Counted from the first letter of the stretch, positions 41,414 through 50,720 are shown. The stretch is DNA of 64,000 nt from Eubacterium sp. MSJ-33 (GCF_022174665.1 NZ_CP076562.1:2124525-2188524); one strand, 5' to 3'. Program-made: numbers and translations. Notes: generated from the sequence alone by a model not told the origin.

Positions 41414-41440
41414 TAATTATGTTTAGCTAATAACCGATAG
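41414..41440 (+). promoter_or_regulatory. Possible sigma-D (flagellar) promoter of the gene at 41516
   Basis: CCGATAG at 41434-41440 with TAAT at 41414-41417 and a 16-bp spacer approximates the sigma-D pattern TAAA-N15-CCGATAT. The nearby TATAAG at 41440-41445 could instead be a sigma-A -10 box. Weak call. Confidence 0.25.
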
Positions 41441-41515
41441 TATAAGTAGAGATGGGGGTTCCATCTCCAAAAGCACAGGGAAGTGCGCACAATTCTAAGG
41501 AAGGAGCAAAAGAAC

Positions 41516-42145
41516 ATGGGAATGACAGTAAATGCAATGGCAGGTATGCAGGCTGCAAGTGAGACCGTTTCTGATTACAGCGTAACAGCAAAGGCTGCGG
41601 AGACATCCGAGAAGAAGACTTCTGCTGAGACAGAGAAGGATGCGGTTTACGAGAAGAGCACGCAGGAAAGTGCCAAGGCACCATATTCCATCAACAAGAT
41701 GAGCAAGGAAGACCGCGCAGCTTTGGTAAAGCAGCTTAAGGCGGATCAGGAGAGCAGACAGAACAGTCTCACAAATCTCGTCTCACAGATGCTTGGTAAG
41801 CAGGCTGGTATGTACGGAATTGCAAATGGAGACGATTCTATCTGGAAGATCTTTGCAAATGGAAACTTCACTGTGGATGCAGCAACAAAAGCGCAGGCAC
41901 AGGAAGATATCTCCGAGGATGGATACTGGGGCGTAAAGCAGACCTCACAGAGATTGTTTGATTTCGCAAGTGCTCTCGCCGGTGACGATGAGGACAAGAT
42001 GCGTGAGATGCAGAAAGCAATGGAAAAGGGCTTTAAGCAGGCAACCTCCGCATGGGGCAAAGATTTGCCGGATATCAGTAGTAAGACATTGGATGCAGCG
42101 AATAAACTGTTTGATGAATACTACAAGTCAAAACAGAGCGAATAA
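41516..42145 (+). CDS. Small conserved protein of unknown function
   Basis: The 209-residue protein has no signal peptide. Its first 60 residues are low-complexity (Ala/Ser/Thr/Glu-rich). A helical section (MSKEDRAALVKQLKADQESR) and a C-terminal segment SEDGYWGVKQTSQRLFDFA with LPDISSKTLDAANKLFDEYY follow. I recall similar C-terminal segments in unnamed Clostridia proteins, but no function. AAGGAAGGAG precedes the ATG. It is monocistronic: a possible promoter at 41414 and a terminator at 42187 flank it. Confidence 0.65.
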   Translation: MGMTVNAMAGMQAASETVSDYSVTAKAAETSEKKTSAETEKDAVYEKSTQESAKAPYSINKMSKEDRAALVKQLKADQESRQNSLTNLVSQMLGKQAGMYGIANGDDSIWKIFANGNFTVDAATKAQAQEDISEDGYWGVKQTSQRLFDFASALAGDDEDKMREMQKAMEKGFKQATSAWGKDLPDISSKTLDAANKLFDEYYKSKQSE

Positions 42146-42186
42146 ATACATAAAAGGTTTGCTATTTCTAACAATTCAGTGTTACA

Positions 42187-42222
42187 ATAAAAGGGTCTTT
42201 GACAAGATCCTTTTATTTTTTT
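42187..42222 (+). terminator. Terminator after the gene at 41516
   Basis: ATAAAAGGGTCTT pairs with AAGATCCTTTTAT around a four-base loop, followed by seven T residues. The acyltransferase start is only 15 bases beyond it. Confidence 0.9.
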
Positions 42223-42236
42223 GACGGAGAGAGAAA

Positions 42237-42953
42237 ATGCTACGATTTTGGTATGTGATTATTATCTCTTTGCCTTATATTATTTACTATTTGGCGAAGG
42301 GAAGTTATATAGAGAGAAATGCGGAACGCTATTCTGAGGCAGATCGTTATCGGGTGGCACTTCGCGTGATTCATGTCATGAAGCGAAATGGCAGAATCCG
42401 GACGAATGTAACCGGAGTGGAGAACCTTCCGGCGGATGGCGGTTATGTGTTATATGCAAATCATCAGGGGAAGTATGATGCGCTTGGAATTATGGACGCA
42501 CATAAGAAGCCTTGTACTGTGATGATGGATGCGAAACGTTCGAAGATGATTATTGTCAATCAGTTTATAACATTGATTGACGGCTGCCGGATCGACAAGA
42601 CAGACATTAAAAGTCAGGTTGAAGCAGTCCGTAAAGTTACAAAGGAGGTAAAAAAGGGCAGACGATATATCGTATTTCCGGAGGGTGGGTACTTTCACAA
42701 CCGGAATGCAATCAAGGAATTTATGCCAGGGGCGTTCAAATGTGCAGTGCGCGCGAACTGTCCGATCGTTCCGGTATTGCTGATCGATTCTTACAAGCCA
42801 TTTGAGATTAATTCTCTGCGGCGAGTCAAAACACAGGTGCATTTCCTGCCAGCAATCTATCCGGAAGAGTATGAGGGGCTTACGACGGAACAGATTGCGA
42901 AGCTGGTGCGAAACCGCATTGTCGATGCGATGCAGTTAAAGGCGTGTGCATAG
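42237..42953 (+). CDS. Lysophospholipid acyltransferase (PlsC-like, copy 1)
   Basis: The 238-residue protein has an N-terminal hydrophobic helix, the acyltransferase motif ANHQGKYDALGIM (H-x4-D) near residue 80, and VFPEGGYFHNRNAIKEF near residue 145, the glycerol phosphate-binding block. PIVPVLLIDSYKP follows. It should acylate lysophosphatidate or a related acceptor at the membrane. The gene at 62624 is a paralogue with the same unusual ANHQGKYDALGIM block. The start follows GGAGAGAGAAA. Confidence 0.88.
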   Translation: MLRFWYVIIISLPYIIYYLAKGSYIERNAERYSEADRYRVALRVIHVMKRNGRIRTNVTGVENLPADGGYVLYANHQGKYDALGIMDAHKKPCTVMMDAKRSKMIIVNQFITLIDGCRIDKTDIKSQVEAVRKVTKEVKKGRRYIVFPEGGYFHNRNAIKEFMPGAFKCAVRANCPIVPVLLIDSYKPFEINSLRRVKTQVHFLPAIYPEEYEGLTTEQIAKLVRNRIVDAMQLKACA

Positions 42954-42984
42954 AAATATTCGGGGAAATGAGGAGGTACGACCG

Positions 42985-45696
42985 ATGGATATCAATCAGG
43001 TGTTGATGGATTATGATAATATGTTTGGAAGTCATTCGCTGGAAGATATAGAAGATTTCCTGACAACGAATATTGAAGTGGCGATGGATGAGCGGGATTA
43101 TACATCGGCACTTTCCTTGCTGAACGAAATGATGGGGTTGTGCAGAGATACAAAACAAAATGCAAAAGGGCTTCGTTATTGTGCAGACATCGAGGACACG
43201 CTTGTCAAGATGGGAATGGAAGGAACCGTGGAATACGCAACCGGATTGTTAAATGTTGCAAATTCCTACCGTATCTTTGGATATTATATGAAGGCACAGA
43301 GTCTGTTTGAACGTGTGGAAGTGATCTACAGAGAGAAGCTTTCGGCAGGGGATTACCGCTTTGCAACGCTTTATAATAACTGGGCGTTTGTCTATCAGAG
43401 CAGTGGAGAATTGAGACAGGCGGAGAATATGTTCCGGCAGGCACTTTCGGTTGTGGATATGCAGCAGAATGCATGGGAAGAACAGGCAACCACACGGTGC
43501 AATCTGGCGCAGGTTCTGTTGCAGCTTGCGGGTGGTGCACCTGCGGGAAAAAATGGACAGCGTGTGGACGGAACGACCGCGTCTATGATGTATGAGGAAG
43601 CTTTGCAGTGTCTGGAACGGGCGCTTCGAATCTTTGAATGGGATGGAAAAAGGGACTATCATTACAGCACGGCGCTTGCGACGATGGGAGATGCGCTATG
43701 TATGCGGGAAGCATATGTGCAGGGAGCAGACTATTATGCGCAGGCGATGCAGGAAATGGAGAAACATGTTGGAAAGACCGATGCGTATCTGCAAATCGAA
43801 GAGCGGTATAAACAGGCGAAGTATTACGCAGAGGAAATGAAAAAAAGAGAAGATGAAGAGGAAGAAGAACAGACGGCTGTTCTGACGGCGGATATGAAAC
43901 CACACACATCGGTGGAGTATCTGACGAATATCGTGCATATGGGTGAGAAACATGCAGAATCTGTGCCGAAAGATATTGTACCAGCGTCATCTGCACCGCA
44001 GGATAAAGATTATGTGGATACATTATCAGAAGATGTCGTACAGCCAGATGCTAAAGATAACTGGCTGCACGTATGCAAACGGTTTTATGAGATGTATGGA
44101 GCAAAGATGATCCATGAGGAATTTCCGGATTACGAAGCCAGGATTGCAGTTGGGCTCGTTGGTGAGGGCTCAGAATGCTTTGGGTATGATGATGCGATTT
44201 CCCGTGATCATGATTTTGCACTTGGGTTCTGCCTGTGGCTTTCAGAGGAAGATTATCGCAGTGTCGGTGCGATGGTGCAAAAATCATATGAACAGCTTCT
44301 GGTCGATTTTGGAGACGAATTTTTGCGGCAAAATGGAATTGAGGCACCGACGAATTCAGTGAATAAAGTATTATCTCACAGAAGAGGTGTATCTTCTGTA
44401 CGGGAATTCTATGAAAATCTCCTTGGTGTAAAAGTACAGAAAACACCAGAGGGTGGCTATATCCTTCCTGATAGCTGGAGACAGATATCGGAAGAGAAGC
44501 TGGCTGCGGCGACAAATGGTATGGTGTTCCGGGATGATATAGGAGCATTTACAAAGGTGCGGGAGAGTCTGCTTGAATATTATCCGACGAAAGTGTGGAT
44601 GATGCGGCTTGCGGAGAAACTGCATGGATTTGCTCAGACTGCACAGACGAATTATGCGCGGATGATGGCAAGACAGGATTATGTCACCGCGAGTCTTTGT
44701 GTGACAAAAGGAATGCAGTATACAATGGAGATCATATATCTGTTGAACCAGAAATATGCCCCTTATTATAAGTGGATGCGGAAGGGACTGCAGAGTTTAT
44801 CGCTGATCGACAGTGTGGCTCCAATTCTTGACCGGATCGCTGTAATTCCGAATCAGGCAGCAGCCTGGGAAGGACGTACATATAGTGCGTATGAGACGAA
44901 TTATAAGGATGAGATTGTATCCTGCTTTGAGGATATTGCTGAGTATCTGTTGATGGAATTAAAGATGCAGGGTGTTGTGAAGGGAACAGATACATTTTTG
45001 GATGTATATGCACAGGATCTGATACAGCGAGTGGATCGTGGAGATTTTGGCGCAGTAGAGGATGCCGAGATGGAGGCAAATTACCGAGAATATGTGAATG
45101 ATCTGAAGCAGGCGGCAAGAGAAAAAAATACCGAAACATCCAAGTACGATCTAGAAGAAGCGATGGGGCTGGCACATGAAGTAGGAACGGAGGAGCGTTT
45201 TGACAGGGAGGAAGTCATCGCAGCGATCATTGATGCAGAGTGGAACCTGTTTGGAAGCGTTATATATCCAGATGACTGGAATACATTTTTTATCATGCGA
45301 AAAAGCCGTTACATGGCATGGCCGAATGAATTACTCACAAGCTATCTTCAGGATTGCAGATCAGGGGATGCCGTGACTGTTACACGAGGAGAAAAACGAA
45401 TTGCAATTGAAGAGGATCTGGTACAGTTGCAATTAGACTGGCTGCAGAAATTCATTGATCACTATCCGAAGATGGCGGGCTATGTGCGTTTTATCTATAC
45501 GAATGATGCACAGGAAACTATTGAGTGTGCGCTGCGCAGAGATATGGCAGCTTATGGAGACCGGACGTTTATCTTATTTGGTAAATTTGTGACCGATATT
45601 GCACAGGCAGAGGGTAATCTGACATATGATATTATGAATTATATGGCGTGCCTGTATGGATATGGCGGGGTTGAGGATGCTGAGCGGCAGTTGTAA
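42985..45696 (+). CDS. TPR protein fused to DUF4037-like nucleotidyltransferase and DUF4125-like domains
   Basis: The ATG at 42985 has GAGGAGG upstream. The 903-residue protein has tetratricopeptide-like helices to about residue 295, a short acidic linker (KKREDEEEEEQ), and a region at about 350-640 with GEGSECFGYDDAISRDHDF near residue 392. That motif matches DUF4037 proteins of the nucleotidyltransferase superfamily: GS followed by D-x-D. The C-terminal part, about 738-890, contains AEWNLFGSV and FIMRKSRYMAWPNELL, matching my memory of DUF4125. No signal peptide or membrane segment. It lies 31 bases after the acyltransferase gene. The modified substrate is unknown. Confidence 0.75.
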   Translation: MDINQVLMDYDNMFGSHSLEDIEDFLTTNIEVAMDERDYTSALSLLNEMMGLCRDTKQNAKGLRYCADIEDTLVKMGMEGTVEYATGLLNVANSYRIFGYYMKAQSLFERVEVIYREKLSAGDYRFATLYNNWAFVYQSSGELRQAENMFRQALSVVDMQQNAWEEQATTRCNLAQVLLQLAGGAPAGKNGQRVDGTTASMMYEEALQCLERALRIFEWDGKRDYHYSTALATMGDALCMREAYVQGADYYAQAMQEMEKHVGKTDAYLQIEERYKQAKYYAEEMKKREDEEEEEQTAVLTADMKPHTSVEYLTNIVHMGEKHAESVPKDIVPASSAPQDKDYVDTLSEDVVQPDAKDNWLHVCKRFYEMYGAKMIHEEFPDYEARIAVGLVGEGSECFGYDDAISRDHDFALGFCLWLSEEDYRSVGAMVQKSYEQLLVDFGDEFLRQNGIEAPTNSVNKVLSHRRGVSSVREFYENLLGVKVQKTPEGGYILPDSWRQISEEKLAAATNGMVFRDDIGAFTKVRESLLEYYPTKVWMMRLAEKLHGFAQTAQTNYARMMARQDYVTASLCVTKGMQYTMEIIYLLNQKYAPYYKWMRKGLQSLSLIDSVAPILDRIAVIPNQAAAWEGRTYSAYETNYKDEIVSCFEDIAEYLLMELKMQGVVKGTDTFLDVYAQDLIQRVDRGDFGAVEDAEMEANYREYVNDLKQAAREKNTETSKYDLEEAMGLAHEVGTEERFDREEVIAAIIDAEWNLFGSVIYPDDWNTFFIMRKSRYMAWPNELLTSYLQDCRSGDAVTVTRGEKRIAIEEDLVQLQLDWLQKFIDHYPKMAGYVRFIYTNDAQETIECALRRDMAAYGDRTFILFGKFVTDIAQAEGNLTYDIMNYMACLYGYGGVEDAERQL

Positions 45697-45711
45697 CTTC
45701 TCTGCTTTTTA

Positions 45712-45748
45712 TCCCAGAAAAACGCATTTCGTCCCAGAAAACTTGACG
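45712..45748 (+). promoter_or_regulatory. Direct repeats and -35-like box upstream of the HD-GYP receptor gene
   Basis: TCCCAGAAAA occurs at 45712 and again at 45732, exactly 20 bp apart, just before TTGACG at 45743-45748. The best -10 is poor (A-rich, near 45766). This arrangement suits an activator binding one DNA face. The 133-base gap 45697-45828 contains nothing else clear. Confidence 0.35.
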
Positions 45749-45828
45749 GAATCTCAAAAATCTGATAAAAAAATAAGTTAGAGTACAAAAGAGTGGGATT
45801 TCGTCGTTGGAACGAGAGAGGATAGCAT

Positions 45829-48800
45829 ATGCGAAAGAACGAGAGATGGTATATCATCTGTATCAGTGTGATTGCATGCATATTTTTGAACTATGCAGGG
45901 AAGATGTTCGGGGAACGGTTGGAACTTCCACTTTGGCTGGATTCGTTTGGAACCGTGCTGATTGCGTACCTGCTTGGTCCCGTGTGCGGTGCAGTTGTTG
46001 GAATCTCTCTGAATATCGTGTATGGTGTGTTGTATTCCTATACGTATATTATATATGGCTCGGTCAGTCTGGCAATCGGTGTGATCGTTGGCATCTGTGC
46101 GAAACGCCGCTGGTTTGAGCATCTGTTTGGGACACTTTCGGTCGGCTTTCTGCTGACTGTGGTTTCGGTTACCGTGTCAGTTCCGTGTAATTATATCTTC
46201 TTTGACGGGCAGATCGAGAATGTATGGGGCGATGGTATTATAGCTCTGTTTACAGGGATTGGCATCAACAGTCTGGTGAGTCATATCGCCGGACAGTTTT
46301 ATATTGACTTTCTGGACAAGGTACTGATGTGCCTGTGTCTTTATTTCTTAATTAAACTTTCACGAAAAATCAGGGAAAAAGGTATATCGAAAAAATCAGG
46401 CAGACGCAAACCCGAACGGCTTGTTTCTGCGCTGCTTGTAATGGCGCTTGCCGGACAGCTCATGTCTGCTGCGGGTGTTGTAAGCTATGCGGCGGAGGAG
46501 GGAAGCATCGATTTTGACCGGTATGTACAGACGATTTACAACAACGACAACGGTCTGCCGGGCGGCAAGGCAAATGATATCGCGCAGACGACGGATGGCG
46601 TGTTGTGGATTGGAACATATGGTGGTTTGTACCGATACAATGGATCGCAATTTACGCTGATGGATAATTTCGAATCGGTCAAGAACGCGAATTGCCTGTA
46701 TACGGATGAGGCAGGACGTTTGTGGATTGGAACCAATGACAGCGGACTTTCCATCTGTATCAATGACAATATTGCAAATGTTCTGGATGTCAAGGATGGT
46801 CTTGGTGCGGATTCTGTCCGGTGCATTACGCAGGGGGCGGACGGAAGATATTATGTGGGAACAACCGGGAGTCTGTCCGTGGTGACACTGTCCGGCGGTC
46901 TGTCGGTCGAGACAAATATAGAGGAAATCGTCTATGCATACAGTGTGAGTGCAGATGCGGAAGGCAATGTGGCTGTGGTAACGGATGATGGCATGTTATA
47001 TCTCGTGCGCGACACGGAGGTAGTTGCCAAATATCAGGATAAAGAAAACGGATTTACCTGCTGCCGGTTTGCGGAGGACGGCAGTCTGTATGTAGGAACT
47101 GCTTCTGATAAAATGATCAAATATGCAGTAAAGGAAGATGGTCTTGTAGAGAAAAAGACGATTCGCTGTCAAAGCCTGTCGGAAATTTCGTCTATCACGA
47201 TACAGGAGGGCATTGTCTATTTGTGCGCATATAACGGTGCAGGGTATCTGGATCAAAATGACCGGTGCCATGAGATTAAGATGAACCAGTTCAACAGTTC
47301 TCTGGAACATATGCTGATCGATTATCAGGGGAATTACTGGTTTGCATCTTCCCGGCTTGGTCTGCTTCGTATGTGTCAGTCGGTATTTACGGATATAAAC
47401 GTGGAAGCCGGATTGGATACAAAGGTTGTAAACAGCACGGCTTATTGGCAGGGGGATTTGTATATCGGCATGGATGAGGGACTGGCGGTCGTTGACGGTG
47501 ACTGGAATCGGGAAATCGAAAATGCATGGACGAAAGAGCTGGAAGGGGTGCGTATCCGAAATCTGATGGTGGACAGCCGGGATGATCTGTGGGTTGCAAC
47601 GGCCGGAAAAGGTGTGTATCAGATATCTCCGAATGGCAGTCTGCGAGTGTATGATGAGACAGTAAATGCGAACGGACAGCGCTTTCGCTCGTTGATCGAA
47701 CTGGAGGACGGAACGATTATGGCATCCGGGGATTCCGGTATCACGTATATCAAGGATGGAACGGTAACAGGCACACTCGGAAGTGCAGATGGACTGGAGA
47801 ATACGAAGCTCCTCTGTCTTTTGGAATGTGCAGACGGCAGTGTGCTTGCGGGCAGTGATGGCGCAGGCATCTACCGGATACAGGACGGCAAGGTGACAGG
47901 ACATTATTCCAAGGAAGACGGACTTTCTTCCGGCGTTGTCATGCGGCTGGTGGCATCTTTGCAGGAAGACGGTGTATTCATTGTCACGAGTAACAGCCTT
48001 TCTTATATGGATGCAGATGGGATGATCAGGGAATTTACGAATTTCCCTTATTATAATAATTTTGATGTCGTGGAACGGCAGGATGGAACCTTGTTTGTGC
48101 TGGGCTCCGCGGGAATCTATGTTGTGGATAAGCAGACATTGTTCGATGGCGGAGAACTGGAATATAAGCTATTGAATGCGAAGATGGGACTGCAGAAGAG
48201 TCTCACGCCAAATTCATGGAATTATCTGGATGAACATGAGAACCTCTATCTGTCTACGGATACCGGGGTTGTGAAGCTGAATCTGAATCAGTATGATGTG
48301 GCGACGCGCTCCTATCGAATGTATGTGAAGTCCATCAAGGTGGACGATGCGATCGTCAAGGTGGAACGTGGAGAACCGACGATTTTGGAGCGTGGGGTAA
48401 GCCGAATCGAAATCGTGCCGGAGGTTGTGAATTATTCCGTCAATGACCCGTACGTCAGTGTTTGGCTGGAAGGATTCGACAAGGAACCGAAGATTGTCCG
48501 ACAGAGTGAGCTTACCAATATCGTATATACGAATCTGTCAACGAATACATATATATTCCATTTAGCCGTGCTGGACAGCAAGGGACAGTCCGTGTTGGCA
48601 GAAAGCACATACACGATCGAGAAGGAAAAGGAAATTTACGATTATTGGTGGTTCCGACTGTATGCGATTTTTGTGTTCGCACTGGCGATGTTCTACATGG
48701 CATGGCTGTTGATCCGGACGCAGATCCAGCGGACGATCGCGATGCAGAAGCGGGAACTCGAACTTGCAAAAAATCAGATTGAGATGGGAAATGAAACCGT

Positions 48801-49440
48801 ACTCACAATCGCGCGTACCGTGGATGCCAAGGATGAGAATACAAGCCAGCATTCCATGCGTGTATCGGAGTATTCTGTGTTGATCGCAAAACGGTTAGGA
48901 TTTACAGAGGAGCAGTGTGAGACACTTCGGAAAACAGCACTGCTGCATGATATTGGAAAGATCGGTATTCCGGACCGTGTGCTGAACAAACCTTCGAAGC
49001 TCGACGATGAAGAGTATGAGATCATGAAGTCCCACGTGGTAAAAGGGGCAGAGATCCTAAAGAAATTTACCCTGATCGACAACGTGCAGGAGGGGGCACT
49101 CTACCATCATGAACGCTACGACGGCAGAGGGTACGTGCATGGACTAAAGGGCGAGGAAATCCCGCTAAATGCGCGGATCATAGGTATTGCGGATGCATTT
49201 GATGCGATGACGGCGAACCGTGTCTATCGAAAGAAACTGGATTTTGGCTTTGTGCTTGGAGAGTTAAAGAAGGGGCGCGGAACCCAGTTTGATCCGAAGC
49301 TGGTGGATATCATGCTGTCACTGATCGAAGAGGGCGTGATTGATGTCTCGAAATTGTATGAGCCGCAGGAAAAAAGAGATCCGGTAAATACCGAGGCCGC
49401 AGATGAGGGCAGCAGCCATAAGAAGGAGGAGAAGGCATGA
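45829..49440 (+). CDS. Membrane receptor: N-terminal multi-helix domain, beta-propeller, Y_Y_Y, HD-GYP phosphodiesterase
   Basis: The 1203-residue protein starts with five or six membrane helices (about 7-178). They contain LDSFGTVLIAYLLGPVCGAV, the pattern of ECF-transporter S components. A second hydrophobic, signal-like segment (about 198-221) leads to about 570 residues of Reg_prop beta-propeller repeats (DGVLWIGTYGGLYRY, AGRLWIGTNDSGL). A Y_Y_Y-like domain (about 850-910), one membrane helix near 940-960 and a cytoplasmic HD-GYP domain (about 985-1180) follow. HD-GYP residues are QHSMRVSEYS, LLHDIGKIGIPD near 1041, HHERYDGRGYVHG and ADAFDAMTANR. HD-GYP enzymes degrade cyclic di-GMP; here GYP reads GYV. 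The stop overlaps the BMP gene by four bases. Confidence 0.88.
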   Translation: MRKNERWYIICISVIACIFLNYAGKMFGERLELPLWLDSFGTVLIAYLLGPVCGAVVGISLNIVYGVLYSYTYIIYGSVSLAIGVIVGICAKRRWFEHLFGTLSVGFLLTVVSVTVSVPCNYIFFDGQIENVWGDGIIALFTGIGINSLVSHIAGQFYIDFLDKVLMCLCLYFLIKLSRKIREKGISKKSGRRKPERLVSALLVMALAGQLMSAAGVVSYAAEEGSIDFDRYVQTIYNNDNGLPGGKANDIAQTTDGVLWIGTYGGLYRYNGSQFTLMDNFESVKNANCLYTDEAGRLWIGTNDSGLSICINDNIANVLDVKDGLGADSVRCITQGADGRYYVGTTGSLSVVTLSGGLSVETNIEEIVYAYSVSADAEGNVAVVTDDGMLYLVRDTEVVAKYQDKENGFTCCRFAEDGSLYVGTASDKMIKYAVKEDGLVEKKTIRCQSLSEISSITIQEGIVYLCAYNGAGYLDQNDRCHEIKMNQFNSSLEHMLIDYQGNYWFASSRLGLLRMCQSVFTDINVEAGLDTKVVNSTAYWQGDLYIGMDEGLAVVDGDWNREIENAWTKELEGVRIRNLMVDSRDDLWVATAGKGVYQISPNGSLRVYDETVNANGQRFRSLIELEDGTIMASGDSGITYIKDGTVTGTLGSADGLENTKLLCLLECADGSVLAGSDGAGIYRIQDGKVTGHYSKEDGLSSGVVMRLVASLQEDGVFIVTSNSLSYMDADGMIREFTNFPYYNNFDVVERQDGTLFVLGSAGIYVVDKQTLFDGGELEYKLLNAKMGLQKSLTPNSWNYLDEHENLYLSTDTGVVKLNLNQYDVATRSYRMYVKSIKVDDAIVKVERGEPTILERGVSRIEIVPEVVNYSVNDPYVSVWLEGFDKEPKIVRQSELTNIVYTNLSTNTYIFHLAVLDSKGQSVLAESTYTIEKEKEIYDYWWFRLYAIFVFALAMFYMAWLLIRTQIQRTIAMQKRELELAKNQIEMGNETVLTIARTVDAKDENTSQHSMRVSEYSVLIAKRLGFTEEQCETLRKTALLHDIGKIGIPDRVLNKPSKLDDEEYEIMKSHVVKGAEILKKFTLIDNVQEGALYHHERYDGRGYVHGLKGEEIPLNARIIGIADAFDAMTANRVYRKKLDFGFVLGELKKGRGTQFDPKLVDIMLSLIEEGVIDVSKLYEPQEKRDPVNTEAADEGSSHKKEEKA

Positions 49441-50633
49441 AGAAAACCTATATTTTGACTATCTTAAGTGCATGTCTCGCAATCCTCGCTATCTTTGGTC
49501 TGCAGCGCACGGTGTTTGACAAACAGCAGGGAAAGCATGTGACGGTCGGAATCATCTATGTCGGTGATGAGAGTACGGCGTATACAATGAATTTTGTCAA
49601 GGCGCAGAATGCGATTGAAAATGAATACGGGGATCAGGTAGAGATTATAAGTAAATATAATATTCCGGAGGGAAGTGAAGCGGTTGCCTTGCAGGAATTA
49701 GTCGATGCCGGCTGCGACATCATCTTTGGTACGAGCTATGGCTATGGAGTAACGATGAAGCAATATGCGAAGCAGTATCCGATGATCGAATTTTGTCAGG
49801 CAACATGCTCGAATGCGAACGAGGATGAGGTACTTGTAAATTATCATACGTTTATGGGAGCCATCTATGAGGGGCGCTATGTGTCCGGTGTGGTTGCCGG
49901 CATGAAAATAAAGGAACTGATCGAGCAGGGGAAGATTACAGCGGAGCAGGCAAAGGTTGGTTATGTCGGGGCCTATCCGTATGCGGAAGTGATCTCCGGT
50001 TATACGGCGTTTTTCCTCGGCGTGCGCGAGGTTGTACCGGAGGCGACGATGGTTGTGCGTTATACGAACACATGGGATGATTACATTTTGGAGAAGAAAT
50101 GCGCGCAGGCACTGATCGAAGAGGGCTGCGTGATCTTGTCCCAGCATTCGGATACGACCGGACCTGCGGTTGCGTGTGAGGAGACAGACAGTACGCAGGA
50201 AGTATATCTGGCATCATATAATCAGAGTATGGCAGATGTTGCACCGACGACGTATCTGACGGGCTGTAAGATCAACTGGGTACCATATATGACGGCGGCA
50301 GTTGGTGCCGTGCTTGATAACAAGTCTATCGAGTCGCGGGTAAAGGGAAATGTCAATGGACAGGATATCGGCGCCGGTTTCGACGAGGGCTGGGTGGAAA
50401 TGCTTGAGCTGAATGAAGTGGTAGCGGCAAACGGAACGAGAGAGAAGATCGATTCTCTGGAAAATGATTTTAAGAAGGGCAGTGTACATGTATTTCAGGG
50501 CGACTATCTCGGCGTGAATCCGAACGATACGAGTGATACGTATGACCTGAACAAGGAATACGTCGAGAACCGGAACTGTTCTGCCCCGACGTTTGATTAT
50601 ATTCTGAAAGATGTCATAACAATTGAAGAATAG
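49437..50633 (+). CDS. BMP-family (PF02608-like) extracytoplasmic binding protein
   Basis: The 398-residue protein starts within the stop codon region of the HD-GYP gene (ATGA). An N-terminal hydrophobic segment (about 4-23) contains LSAC at 10-13, which could be a very short lipoprotein signal, or the segment may be a membrane anchor. The domain VTVGIIYVGDESTAYTMN, DIIFGTSYGYG, VGYVGAYPYAEVISGYTAF and ILSQHSDTTGPA matches BMP basic membrane lipoproteins such as purine-nucleoside binders. No ABC transporter genes accompany it, so it may present ligand to the receptor upstream rather than serve uptake. A terminator follows. Confidence 0.88.
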   Translation: MKKTYILTILSACLAILAIFGLQRTVFDKQQGKHVTVGIIYVGDESTAYTMNFVKAQNAIENEYGDQVEIISKYNIPEGSEAVALQELVDAGCDIIFGTSYGYGVTMKQYAKQYPMIEFCQATCSNANEDEVLVNYHTFMGAIYEGRYVSGVVAGMKIKELIEQGKITAEQAKVGYVGAYPYAEVISGYTAFFLGVREVVPEATMVVRYTNTWDDYILEKKCAQALIEEGCVILSQHSDTTGPAVACEETDSTQEVYLASYNQSMADVAPTTYLTGCKINWVPYMTAAVGAVLDNKSIESRVKGNVNGQDIGAGFDEGWVEMLELNEVVAANGTREKIDSLENDFKKGSVHVFQGDYLGVNPNDTSDTYDLNKEYVENRNCSAPTFDYILKDVITIEE

Positions 50634-50656
50634 AATTCTGAAATGATCCGGAAGAA

Positions 50657-50688
50657 TAATAAGAACCCGCAAATGCGGGTTCTTATTA
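50657..50688. terminator. Bidirectional terminator between the BMP gene and mnmA
   Basis: TAATAAGAACCCGC pairs perfectly with GCGGGTTCTTATTA around an AAAT loop. Confidence 0.92.
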
Positions 50689-50720
50689 TATTAGAAAAAT
50701 CAGATATACGGGTTGCCGTC

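Noticed and set aside
46996-47904. Open frame of 302 codons antisense to the propeller part of the HD-GYP receptor
   Set aside because: It is antisense to regular repeat codons, has no domain or start signal, and the sense gene is clear.
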